Assembly (NCBI RefSeq): GCF_021533215.1
Contig: NZ_JAJNKA010000001.1
Span: 662,547 to 726,546 of the forward strand
Origin: Portibacter lacus
Lineage (GTDB): Bacteria > Bacteroidota > Bacteroidia > Chitinophagales > Saprospiraceae
Length of the DNA: 64,000 nucleotides
Direction of reading: 5' to 3'
In this document: positions 43,138 to 50,743 of the stretch, piece by piece
Position numbering within the stretch: the stretch's first letter is position 1
Layout: every line of letters starts with the position of its first letter
Translations under genes and position numbers: made by a program
Notes under the pieces: model-generated
What the model saw: the letters and a program-made list of their open reading frames with translations, nothing else
Database searches by the model: none
What the model was told of the DNA's origin: nothing

Positions 43138-44682
43138 TTGCCAACTATCAAGACACAAAAGCGCTTCTTACTATTCTCAACGTTAATTGTGGGAATGTGT
43201 TCAATCATCTACGAATTACTGATTAGTACAGTCTCCTCGTATTTCTTAGGCGATAGCGTTCGTCAGTTTTCCATTATCATAGGATTTTATCTCGCAGCGA
43301 TGGGTCTCGGATCTTGGCTTTCTAGGTATTTCGTGAAAGATTTGATGTTTTCATTTATCTGGATAGAAATTATTCTTGGGCTTGTGGGGGCTTTTTCAGT
43401 TCCATTGTGTTATATCTATTTTTCCTATGCTGATTTCGAAGGCTTTAATATTTTTATACTCGGATTAATCATAATTATCGGGACCTTAACAGGGCTGGAA
43501 GTTCCCATTTTAACGCAATTGTTGCAAGGAGATAAATTAGAATCGAAGGAATTATCCGATGTGCTAACCCTTGATTATATAGGAGCATTAGTTGCGACAC
43601 TCATATTTCCTTTCGTCCTGATTCCATTTATGGGAGTATATAAATCGTCATTGTTATTTGGCTTTTTGAATATATTTATTGGTGTAGCTAATTTTATTTT
43701 TTTTAGGTCAATGATTGAGCGAACCAGGAAAAGAGACGCTATTCTATGGACGGTATCTATTAGTTTTATTGCCTTAATAGGTTTCGCAGGATTTCGGGCC
43801 AATCAATTTATTGATAACTGGAACACCTCTGTATTTAAGCATCCTGTGGTATATAATGAATCGACTCCTTACCAGAATATCATTCTTACGGATAATGGGG
43901 CAGAATTTCGTTTGTATCTTAATTCCGCTATCCAGTTTTCTTCCAGAGATGAATATCGCTATCATGAAGCGCTTGTCCATGTAGGAGGAATGCAATTGCC
44001 CAATGTTAAGCATGTTGCTATACTTGGAGGAGGAGAGGGATTAGCATTAAGAGAAGTGTTGAAATACCCAGAATTAGAGTCCGTATCACTGATAGAGTTA
44101 GATCCAGAGATCATCGAAATTTCTAAGGAGTTTTCACAGATTAGAACATTGAATGAAGATGCTTTAAGTGATCCGAAAGTAGATATTATCAATGATGATG
44201 CCTTCGTTTGGCTCATGGCTAATGAAAAGAAGTTTGACTTAATTATTGCTGACTTACCAGATCCGACGAATGAGAGTTTAAGTAGATTATACAGTATTTC
44301 ATTTTATAATTTGGTGCAGAATTCCTTAAATGAGGGTGGTGCTTTTGTGACGCAAGCTACGAGTCCGGAATTAAGTCCTTCAGCTTTTTGGTGCATCGAG
44401 AAGTCGATGATAGAAAGTGGTTTTAAGAAAACATACCCTTATAGTATCAATGTACCATCATTTGGGAATTGGGGATTTGTATTGGCATCTAAGCAGGAAA
44501 TGGACTTTGCAATTAGGCCAGAATTAGAGTTGAAATTTTTGGAAGCAGAGAGTTTTGATCACATTTTCTACTTTCCTTCAGATATAAAAGTCAGTGAGGT
44601 TGAATCGAATAGGCTGGATCGTCCGGTGATCATGAAGTATTATTTGAAACATTGGCGGTCGTTGCATGCGGAGAAGATATAG
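43138..44682 (+). CDS. Membrane-bound spermidine synthase (aminopropyltransferase) with N-terminal transporter-like domain
   Basis: A 514-residue protein. About seven membrane helices (about 8-220; e.g. LLFSTLIVGMCSIIYELLIS) precede a cytoplasmic spermidine-synthase domain with VAILGGGEGLALREVL (SAM-like binding), SLIELDPEIIEIS and DLIIADLPDPTNESLS with the catalytic aspartate. It should transfer the aminopropyl group from decarboxylated SAM to putrescine or another acceptor. The start is TTG: a stop (43,129-43,131) precedes it by two codons and the next ATG is inside the first helix. SpeD is encoded divergently about 1.8 kb away, so the window holds donor synthesis, transfer and a putative conjugation step. 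Confidence 0.87.
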   Translation: MPTIKTQKRFLLFSTLIVGMCSIIYELLISTVSSYFLGDSVRQFSIIIGFYLAAMGLGSWLSRYFVKDLMFSFIWIEIILGLVGAFSVPLCYIYFSYADFEGFNIFILGLIIIIGTLTGLEVPILTQLLQGDKLESKELSDVLTLDYIGALVATLIFPFVLIPFMGVYKSSLLFGFLNIFIGVANFIFFRSMIERTRKRDAILWTVSISFIALIGFAGFRANQFIDNWNTSVFKHPVVYNESTPYQNIILTDNGAEFRLYLNSAIQFSSRDEYRYHEALVHVGGMQLPNVKHVAILGGGEGLALREVLKYPELESVSLIELDPEIIEISKEFSQIRTLNEDALSDPKVDIINDDAFVWLMANEKKFDLIIADLPDPTNESLSRLYSISFYNLVQNSLNEGGAFVTQATSPELSPSAFWCIEKSMIESGFKKTYPYSINVPSFGNWGFVLASKQEMDFAIRPELELKFLEAESFDHIFYFPSDIKVSEVESNRLDRPVIMKYYLKHWRSLHAEKI

Positions 44683-44693
44683 GGGAGGGGAGG

Positions 44694-44777
44694 AGTCAGA
44701 AGTCGTGAGTCGTGAGACGTGAGTCGTGAGTCTTGAGTCTTGAGTCTTGAGTCGTGAGTCGTGAGTCTTGAGTCGTG
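44694..44777 (+). repeat. Heptamer tandem array 1 (AGTCnnn, 12 units)
   Basis: Strict 7-base period: AGTC followed by GTG, TTG or once AGA, with one AGAC variant at 44,715. The array ends in phase with the first 127-bp core at 44,778. Confidence 0.9.
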
Positions 44778-44904
44778 AGTTTTTAGATTTTCGGGTTTTT
44801 CAAACGAGATCTAATTTCAGTATAATCAATTTCTTGATTCAATAGATCGGTACGCCGAGAAGAGCTGTGAGCGTGTGCAAGGATTGCCGAGCTGATGTCA
44901 TGTA
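44778..44904 (+). repeat. 127-bp core repeat, copy 1
   Basis: Begins AGTTTTTAG, passes through CAAACGAGATCTAATTTCAG and AATCAATTTCTTGATT (an inverted repeat) and ends GATGTCATGTA. It matches copy 2 with at most a few differences over 127 bases. No reading frame of interest. Confidence 0.9.
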
Positions 44905-44990
44905 AGTCAGAAGTCAGAAGTCATTAGTCTTGAGTCATGAGTCATGTAAGTCAGAAGTCTTGAGTCTTGAGTCGTGAGTCTTGAGTCGTT
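44905..44990 (+). repeat. Heptamer tandem array 2 (AGTCnnn, with one 2-base phase shift)
   Basis: AGTC recurs at 44,905, 44,912, 44,919, 44,926, 44,933 and 44,940, then, after a 2-base insertion, at 44,949 through 44,984 every seven bases. It joins the two core copies. Confidence 0.88.
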
Positions 44991-45117
44991 AGTTTTTAGT
45001 TTTTCGGGTTTTTCAAACGAGATCTAATTTCAGTTTAATCAATTTCTTGATTCAATAGATCGGTACGCCGAGAAGAGCTGTGAGCGTGTGCAAGGATTGC
45101 CGAGCTGATGTCATGTA
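44991..45117 (+). repeat. 127-bp core repeat, copy 2
   Basis: Nearly identical to 44,778-44,904 at an offset of 213 bases. Both copies begin and end in the same phase relative to heptamer arrays. Confidence 0.9.
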
Positions 45118-45152
45118 AGTCAGAAGTCATTAGCCTTGAGTCATGAGTCAGA
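45118..45152 (+). repeat. Heptamer array 3 (AGTCnnn, 5 units)
   Basis: AGTC-AGA, AGTC-ATT, AGCC-TTG, AGTC-ATG, AGTC-AGA, then AGTTTTTAG, which resembles the beginning of a third core. The remaining bases to 45,260 hold no gene that I can see. Confidence 0.85.
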
Positions 45153-45260
45153 AGTTTTTAGTTTTTTTAATCAACCTAATAAAATAAGGTGTCGCACCTC
45201 TGGCGCTTATATTTATATAAATCTGCTAATGTTACAAAGGTATCGTCCCTCCGGGACTTA

Positions 45261-45641
45261 CTAGCCACCACAATCCGAAAATCCCAAATTCAACAAATCC
45301 AGCTCCTCCAATTTCCCTTGATCTTCTTTGTTAATTTCTACAAAAAAGCGATGCTCTTCAGGGCAGATATAACATGCTTCACAGACACCATCATGATAAT
45401 TTAAAACAAGATTAACTGAATTAACTTCTATATCCTTAGATTCCAGATAAGTTTTCATCTTTTGTTCTCTGACCTCCTCCGTATCACTGATCGGAATTTC
45501 ATTAGCCCACTCGTCTCCTGCACACTGTCGCTGATCAAATTCAAAACAAGATACATCTTCCAGATCATCGTTGTCGCAATCGCATTGGAAGCATAAATTG
45601 ACCAATAAAAATAGGCTCAAAAACATATAGACCTTCATCAT
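45261..45641 (-). CDS. Small cysteine-rich secreted protein, unknown
   Basis: A 126-residue protein with a signal peptide or lipoprotein signal (MMKVYMFLSLFLLVNLCFQC). The mature part has acidic CDCDNDDLEDVSCFEF and further cysteines in QRQCAGDEW, VCEACYIC and FSDCGG, about ten in all, implying several disulfides or metal binding. I recognise no family. It lies next to the heptamer repeats, about 60 bases downstream of the GT2 stop on the same strand, and appears to be the last gene of that minus-strand run. Confidence 0.65.
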   Translation of the reverse strand: MMKVYMFLSLFLLVNLCFQCDCDNDDLEDVSCFEFDQRQCAGDEWANEIPISDTEEVREQKMKTYLESKDIEVNSVNLVLNYHDGVCEACYICPEEHRFFVEINKEDQGKLEELDLLNLGFSDCGG

Positions 45642-45698
45642 AATACTACCTTTTATTATATAGACGTAATGAAGATGAAAAACGTTTGCTGTAGCTAT

Positions 45699-46658
45699 TT
45701 AAATTCTGCTTTCCACCTTATAAACACTTCTTCTTGGATTGTTTTGATTGATTAACTCCGCTAAGAATCCAACTAAGAAAAGTATGGTTCCTAGAATAAT
45801 TGTCGTTAATGCAATATAAAAGTAAGGATTACTCGTCACCAGAATAGTTGGTAAGTGATTACTCAACCGATAGACTTTCATAATTCCGATGTACAAGACC
45901 GAAAAGAATCCAATCGCAAAAAGCAAGGTTCCTAATGCCCCAAAAAAGTGCATCGGTGCTTTCCCGAATCGACCAATAAATGAAATAGAAATGATATCTA
46001 AGAATCCATTGATGGCTCTTTTAAAACCGGTAAACTTAGACGATCCGTATTTTCTTGCTTGGTGTTGAACAACTTTTTCACCTATTTTCGTGAACCCTTC
46101 CCACTTCGCAATGACAGGAATATATCTGTGCATTTCACCGTAAACTTCGATGTTCTTAACCACCTCTTTTTTATATGCTTTCAGTCCACAATTGAAATCA
46201 TTAAGTTTGATTCCACTCATCTTTCTAGTGAAAGCATTGAATAATTTAGAAGGCATGGTCTTAGAAATCGGATCATATCTTTTTTGCTTCCATCCTGAAA
46301 CGAGGTCAAAATTATCCTTCATCACCATACGATATAGTTCTGGAATTTCATCAGGACTATCCTGAAGATCAGCATCCATCGTAATGATCACGTCACCCAG
46401 AGCGGCTTCGAACCCCACATTTAAAGCTGCAGACTTACCGTAGTTTCTTCTAAATTTTATACCCTTGATATGTTCATTCTCCTTCTTTAAACCCTGAATG
46501 ATCTCCCAAGATTTATCGGTACTACCATCATCGATTAACAGTACTTCATAACTGAATCCATTAGCATCAGCTACTTTTTTTATCCAAGCACACAATTCTG
46601 GCAGAGACTCTTCCTCGTTCAATAAAGGGACAACTACAGATATATCAATTTTGCTCAC
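45699..46658 (-). CDS. Glycosyltransferase family 2 (dolichyl-phosphate-mannose synthase-like) with two C-terminal membrane helices
   Basis: A 319-residue GT-A protein: VVVPLLNEEESLPEL at the N-terminus, LLIDDGSTDKSWEI, RNYGKSAALNVGFEAALGDV, and IITMDADLQDSPDEIPEL (DxD-type metal site). NCGLKAYKKEV follows. The C-terminal about 80 residues carry two membrane helices (about 228-255 and 270-295), as in polyprenyl-phosphate sugar transferases such as ArnC or GtrB. It probably loads a sugar onto undecaprenyl phosphate. Its start overlaps the DUF4199 gene by 14 bases. Confidence 0.92.
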   Translation of the reverse strand: MSKIDISVVVPLLNEEESLPELCAWIKKVADANGFSYEVLLIDDGSTDKSWEIIQGLKKENEHIKGIKFRRNYGKSAALNVGFEAALGDVIITMDADLQDSPDEIPELYRMVMKDNFDLVSGWKQKRYDPISKTMPSKLFNAFTRKMSGIKLNDFNCGLKAYKKEVVKNIEVYGEMHRYIPVIAKWEGFTKIGEKVVQHQARKYGSSKFTGFKRAINGFLDIISISFIGRFGKAPMHFFGALGTLLFAIGFFSVLYIGIMKVYRLSNHLPTILVTSNPYFYIALTTIILGTILFLVGFLAELINQNNPRRSVYKVESRI

Positions 46659-47181
46659 TGGCTAAATTTTTTCTTTTTACAATGGCAGCAATGATAGCTG
46701 CGATGATAAAACCTAAGATAAAGTTTTTAGCAAGTCCGAGTAAGAATGCTTGGAAATCAGGTCTAAGGTCTTCTGCCGTCATCTCTTCAAATGCAGCGAT
46801 ATTTTCTTCAGTTAAATTGGCAAAACCAGATAACGATTTTACAGACTCTACTGCTATGTCTCTTTGAATTTCTAACAACTCGAAATCCGCGTTCATTATG
46901 ATAAACTGGAAAATTGTGAAAATTACAGAACCGATAATCAGACAAATGTAAGCAGGTTGCAAAGCTTCTGGAAAGGATATAAATCCACCATTTTTCTTTC
47001 GCTCATCTAGTGCCGCCCTTGAAATAAATACAATAGGAATAGCTAATGATAAGAAGAATCTTAATCCTGGATTTAAGAATAAAGGTTTACTTATAAAATA
47101 CATTAACATCCCCAAAATAACGACAACTAAGCCAAAAAGGACTCCATTTACAACTCCACTATTTTCTCTTAATTTATCCAT
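46645..47181 (-). CDS. DUF4199 family membrane protein
   Basis: A 178-residue protein with four membrane helices (about 10-30, 36-52, 72-95 and 145-168). N-terminal NSGVVNGVLFGLVVVILG and the middle section AALDERKKNGGFISFPEALQ fit the DUF4199 family, which is common in Bacteroidota and often encoded beside GT2 genes and dihydroorotase. The function is unknown. It is sandwiched with a one-base gap after the dihydroorotase-like gene and a 14-base overlap with GT2. Confidence 0.85.
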   Translation of the reverse strand: MDKLRENSGVVNGVLFGLVVVILGMLMYFISKPLFLNPGLRFFLSLAIPIVFISRAALDERKKNGGFISFPEALQPAYICLIIGSVIFTIFQFIIMNADFELLEIQRDIAVESVKSLSGFANLTEENIAAFEEMTAEDLRPDFQAFLLGLAKNFILGFIIAAIIAAIVKRKNLASEQN

Positions 47182-47182
47182 T

Positions 47183-48430
47183 CTACTGACTGATGTATTT
47201 CCCGTTATTAATGATTCCTAATACTTTGCCCTTGAACGAAGAACCAATAAAAGGAGAATTTTTGGATTTTGACTTCACTTTATCGTAAATCCATGTTGTT
47301 TTTGGATCAAAAATGCAAATATTAGCTCGTTCTCCTTCCTTAATTTGAGGAATTTCGACTCCTAATACATTCCTTGGTCCATGGGTTAGTTTTTCTATGA
47401 TCTTTTCAAGACCTAGACTTTCTTCTAGTTCTGTAAGCAATGCTGCAAAAGTCGTTTCTATTCCGATAGCCCCAAAATCAGCAAAAGCAAATGATTTTTT
47501 CTTTAATTCTTCTTCTAATGGTCGATGACCCGAAGTAATACAGTTGATCACATCTGTTTTCAGAGCTTTGATCAATGCATTTTTATCTTTTCTGCTTCTT
47601 AATGGTGGTATTACTTTTAGATTCGAATTGAAATCTTCTAAATCAGTATCTGTAAATAGCAGATTCAAATAAGAAACGGTAGAAGTTGCCCACTTCGTTT
47701 TCTTAAGTATTTTCACAGAATGAGCGCTTGAAACATTATAAGCACAATACCTACTTTGAGCATATTGGGCTAACTGGATATCTCTTTGCAATCCGAGGCT
47801 CTCCGCCATCTCAGGAATACCTTCTAGACCTAAGCTAACGCTAATAATCCCTTCATGAATCTGTCCAGCACCACTTAAGTCGTGTTCGTCAGGATGGTTA
47901 ATAATTAACGAGTCACTTGCTTTCGCATATTGAAGTGATCTCAACATTAATCCAGCATCATGAACAGACTTCTTACCATCGGAAAAAGCTACAGCGCCAT
48001 GTTTTTTCATGTCTATAAATTCCGTAATATCTTCTCCTTTACATGACTTACTAACTGCACCGATTGGATAAAAAGAAATCGGGCCAGATGAGGTATTATT
48101 GATAATGTATTTAACCTCTGACTTCGATTGTGTAGCAGGCTCGTTATTAGGGAAAGGCGCAATTCCAGTATAACCACCTGCACTTGCAGCTTCAGTAATG
48201 GAGGCAAAGTCTTCTCGATGTTCTAATCCAGGTTCACCTATTTGTGTCCCGATATCAAAGAAGCCAATAGAAACATGAAGATTTTCGGAAGAAATTATTT
48301 TATAGCTTGGTAAATCTATATTAGAAGCAATTTTCTCAATCTTACCGTTTTTGATCGCAATATCAAATCGCTTTTTTTCTTTATTCCAAGACGGATCAAT
48401 GATTTTCGCTTGCTTGAGAATCAGCTTCAT
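47183..48430 (-). CDS. Dihydroorotase-like protein, metal ligands missing
   Basis: A 415-residue protein clearly homologous to the dihydroorotase/amidohydrolase family (ISSENLHVSIGFFDIGTQIG; GGYTGIAPFPNNEPATQSK; HGPRNVLGVEIPQIKEGE). The metal-binding D-x-H-x-H-x-R element reads D59-I-G61-T-Q63-I-G65, so both histidines and the arginine are replaced. Where active enzymes have T-D-H-A-P-H, this one has TSGHRPLEEE, without the catalytic aspartate. It is therefore probably non-catalytic, as in known inactive DHOase partners of aspartate transcarbamoylase. Similar degenerate copies are, from memory, common in Bacteroidota. It heads an operon with DUF4199 and GT2. Confidence 0.85.
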   Translation of the reverse strand: MKLILKQAKIIDPSWNKEKKRFDIAIKNGKIEKIASNIDLPSYKIISSENLHVSIGFFDIGTQIGEPGLEHREDFASITEAASAGGYTGIAPFPNNEPATQSKSEVKYIINNTSSGPISFYPIGAVSKSCKGEDITEFIDMKKHGAVAFSDGKKSVHDAGLMLRSLQYAKASDSLIINHPDEHDLSGAGQIHEGIISVSLGLEGIPEMAESLGLQRDIQLAQYAQSRYCAYNVSSAHSVKILKKTKWATSTVSYLNLLFTDTDLEDFNSNLKVIPPLRSRKDKNALIKALKTDVINCITSGHRPLEEELKKKSFAFADFGAIGIETTFAALLTELEESLGLEKIIEKLTHGPRNVLGVEIPQIKEGERANICIFDPKTTWIYDKVKSKSKNSPFIGSSFKGKVLGIINNGKYISQ

Positions 48431-48610
48431 TTGTTACAGTTTCTGAATTTGTCGCTGCGAAATTACATATTTTTTATTTCTTAACCCGAGTTCGATTAAG
48501 AATTACATCATCTGTTTATTTAATTTTCTAAAATTGAAGAGATATACGCCTTTATAATTCAGGTAGAAACCTTGCATTGTACCTAGTTATTAGAATCTCT
48601 AAATGCTAAT

Positions 48611-50632
48611 TTAACTTTTTATTCTAAGCAGGATTTGCTCTATGGCTAGGAAGCCTAGAACTATGAAAATACACCATTTCCAGAAGGCAATTCCTTGATC
48701 TTTCTCCTCTATGACTTGAGTGAAATTACTATCCAGTTGGTTGCTGAAAATATTGATTCCTTCACCATATATTTCCGTCAGATCTCTCGTATTAAAATAG
48801 TCCAACTCTGATTCTAATTTATTATAATTGAAAGCCACTTTCCTTACAGTAGTTTCACCTAAATTGATATCATAAATACCAGATTTAACGATGTTGTCAC
48901 CCATATTGAGGATAACTTTAGTGCCAGCATTGATCTGAGAAGGGATGAATTCTTGTTCTCCTTTTACTTTATAAACAATATCGGTGTTCGATTTTTCATT
49001 ATCGATTTCTATTGTCCTGTTTTTACCTATCGTGTATGAAATCTGCTTGCTTGTTCCAGAAGAGATAGCCATTTTGAAAATCATTGGAACAAAAATTTCT
49101 GCATTCTGAACCAGATCATTTGTTTCATTATTCAAAGGAGCAGAGCATAAGTAAATATGACCATTTCCTGAGCTGTATTTTCCGATATAACTTCCACCAT
49201 CTCTATACGAAAGGATGACTTCCTCTCCTCTAGACTGAACTTGATTGAGTCCGAAAGATCCATTGACCTTAGGAAGTTTAATATTTCTAAATTGTCGTTC
49301 GAAAACATCCTTAAATATGAATTCATCAGCATTCAACCGCCCAACTTCCTCTACTTTTTCCTCGAAAGGTTGAAGTGTATTTGTATTGATCTGACTTAAG
49401 AAGGTATTGAATGAACTGAGATCGGCATTTCTACCTGGAAAAATCAAAAGGTTTCCTCCGCCAACGACGTATTCATCTAGTGCAGAACTAAGCCCGGAAC
49501 TGACAGAAACTAAATCATTTAAAATAATAAGCTCATAACTCTGAAGGTCAGCATATGCAACATTGCTCGAAGCTTGATTATCTGCACTGATAAAGGAGAT
49601 TCCCTTGAACAAAGCATCTAAGTATCGGTTATTCATGCCTTGATTGATATTCAGCACTTTTATGTTTTCCTTAACCTCGAAGGCAATTTTATAGTTATCA
49701 TCGAAAACAATCGGGTAATCCACGATATTAATATCCGCAGTGTTCCATCCTGGAGTAGTGATATTAAGATTAGCAGTATCAATTGTACTAGAATTCGCTT
49801 TAATATTTTTCAAGCCTAGAGGCCGTGTCTGGCCATCGTGATTCACACTTAATCTAACACCATCTCTGTCTTCGTTACTATGATTCGTCAGTTTGATAAC
49901 CAATTTATTCGTTTGGTTAATCATCGGAACCTTAGTGGCAAACCAGACTGAATCGATGGATACATTTAAATCTTGAACGGCTTGTAGTGGGATGAGATTC
50001 ATCTGCTCAGAAGAATCTTGCATTTCATAAGCATCCGAAATATTTTTCTGAAAGTCAGAAATCTGGTAGAAAATCTTTGTGTCGAAATTTTCCTGATTTA
50101 ACGCTTGACGTTGTCTATTCGCTACTTGGGAAAGGGGATAAACTTCTGGACGTTCCGTGATCTCATCTATACTTGCGAGCGCTTCTTCTTTAGTTAGCAA
50201 CCTTTGCTGAGCAGCTTCGAAATTGTTACTCAATATCTGAAACCTTTCATCTTCCCCATAAGCAGCAACAATCTCTTGAGCCTTTTGCTTTGCTTTATTT
50301 ACCAGACTTACATCATTCGTCAATGCAGACATACTAAATGAATTATCCAGATAAATGCTTACTGCTTTTTTTCCTTGAATTCGTTGATCTTTAGATGGCA
50401 AGAATGGCTGAGCAAATGCGAATACTAAAAACGCTAGCGCTAAAAGCCTCGATAGCAAGATCAATAGGTTTTTCAGCTTGTTGCGAGAACTGGTCTCTTC
50501 TTTAACCTCCTTTAAAAACTTGACATTAGTAAAGTACACTTTCTTAAACCTCCTGAAGAAGAATAAGTGGATGATGATAGGGATCGCTAAAAGTAAAAGC
50601 GCCCACAGGAAGTTAGGAAATACAAATTGCAT
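48611..50632 (-). CDS. BatA-like aerotolerance protein (N-terminal BatA domain, VWA region)
   Basis: A 673-residue membrane protein. Residues 1-80 match the aerotolerance regulator N-terminal domain (MQFVFPNFLWALLLLAIPII; RRFKKVYFTNVKFLKEV; two membrane helices). A VWA-like domain follows (VSIYLDNSFSMSALTND, with DxSxS retained). A large extracytoplasmic region and a last membrane helix near 650-670 follow. Proteins of this type occur with MoxR/DUF58 genes in Bat operons. Here the gene is alone, about 15 kb away from moxR-DUF58 and 41 kb from the BatE-like gene. Confidence 0.87.
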   Translation of the reverse strand: MQFVFPNFLWALLLLAIPIIIHLFFFRRFKKVYFTNVKFLKEVKEETSSRNKLKNLLILLSRLLALAFLVFAFAQPFLPSKDQRIQGKKAVSIYLDNSFSMSALTNDVSLVNKAKQKAQEIVAAYGEDERFQILSNNFEAAQQRLLTKEEALASIDEITERPEVYPLSQVANRQRQALNQENFDTKIFYQISDFQKNISDAYEMQDSSEQMNLIPLQAVQDLNVSIDSVWFATKVPMINQTNKLVIKLTNHSNEDRDGVRLSVNHDGQTRPLGLKNIKANSSTIDTANLNITTPGWNTADINIVDYPIVFDDNYKIAFEVKENIKVLNINQGMNNRYLDALFKGISFISADNQASSNVAYADLQSYELIILNDLVSVSSGLSSALDEYVVGGGNLLIFPGRNADLSSFNTFLSQINTNTLQPFEEKVEEVGRLNADEFIFKDVFERQFRNIKLPKVNGSFGLNQVQSRGEEVILSYRDGGSYIGKYSSGNGHIYLCSAPLNNETNDLVQNAEIFVPMIFKMAISSGTSKQISYTIGKNRTIEIDNEKSNTDIVYKVKGEQEFIPSQINAGTKVILNMGDNIVKSGIYDINLGETTVRKVAFNYNKLESELDYFNTRDLTEIYGEGINIFSNQLDSNFTQVIEEKDQGIAFWKWCIFIVLGFLAIEQILLRIKS

Positions 50633-50743
50633 AAGATGTAAAAATAGAATATTAAATAACTAGAATAAACAAATGACTCTGATTATTATATAAAAACGCT
50701 TAATTCGCTATTTTCACGATAAGAAACTAAAAAATATAACTAA

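Noticed and set aside
44694..45152. CRISPR array or rRNA/ncRNA gene
   Set aside because: The pattern is a 7-base tandem repeat plus two long direct repeats; it has no spacer structure and no recognisable RNA fold.
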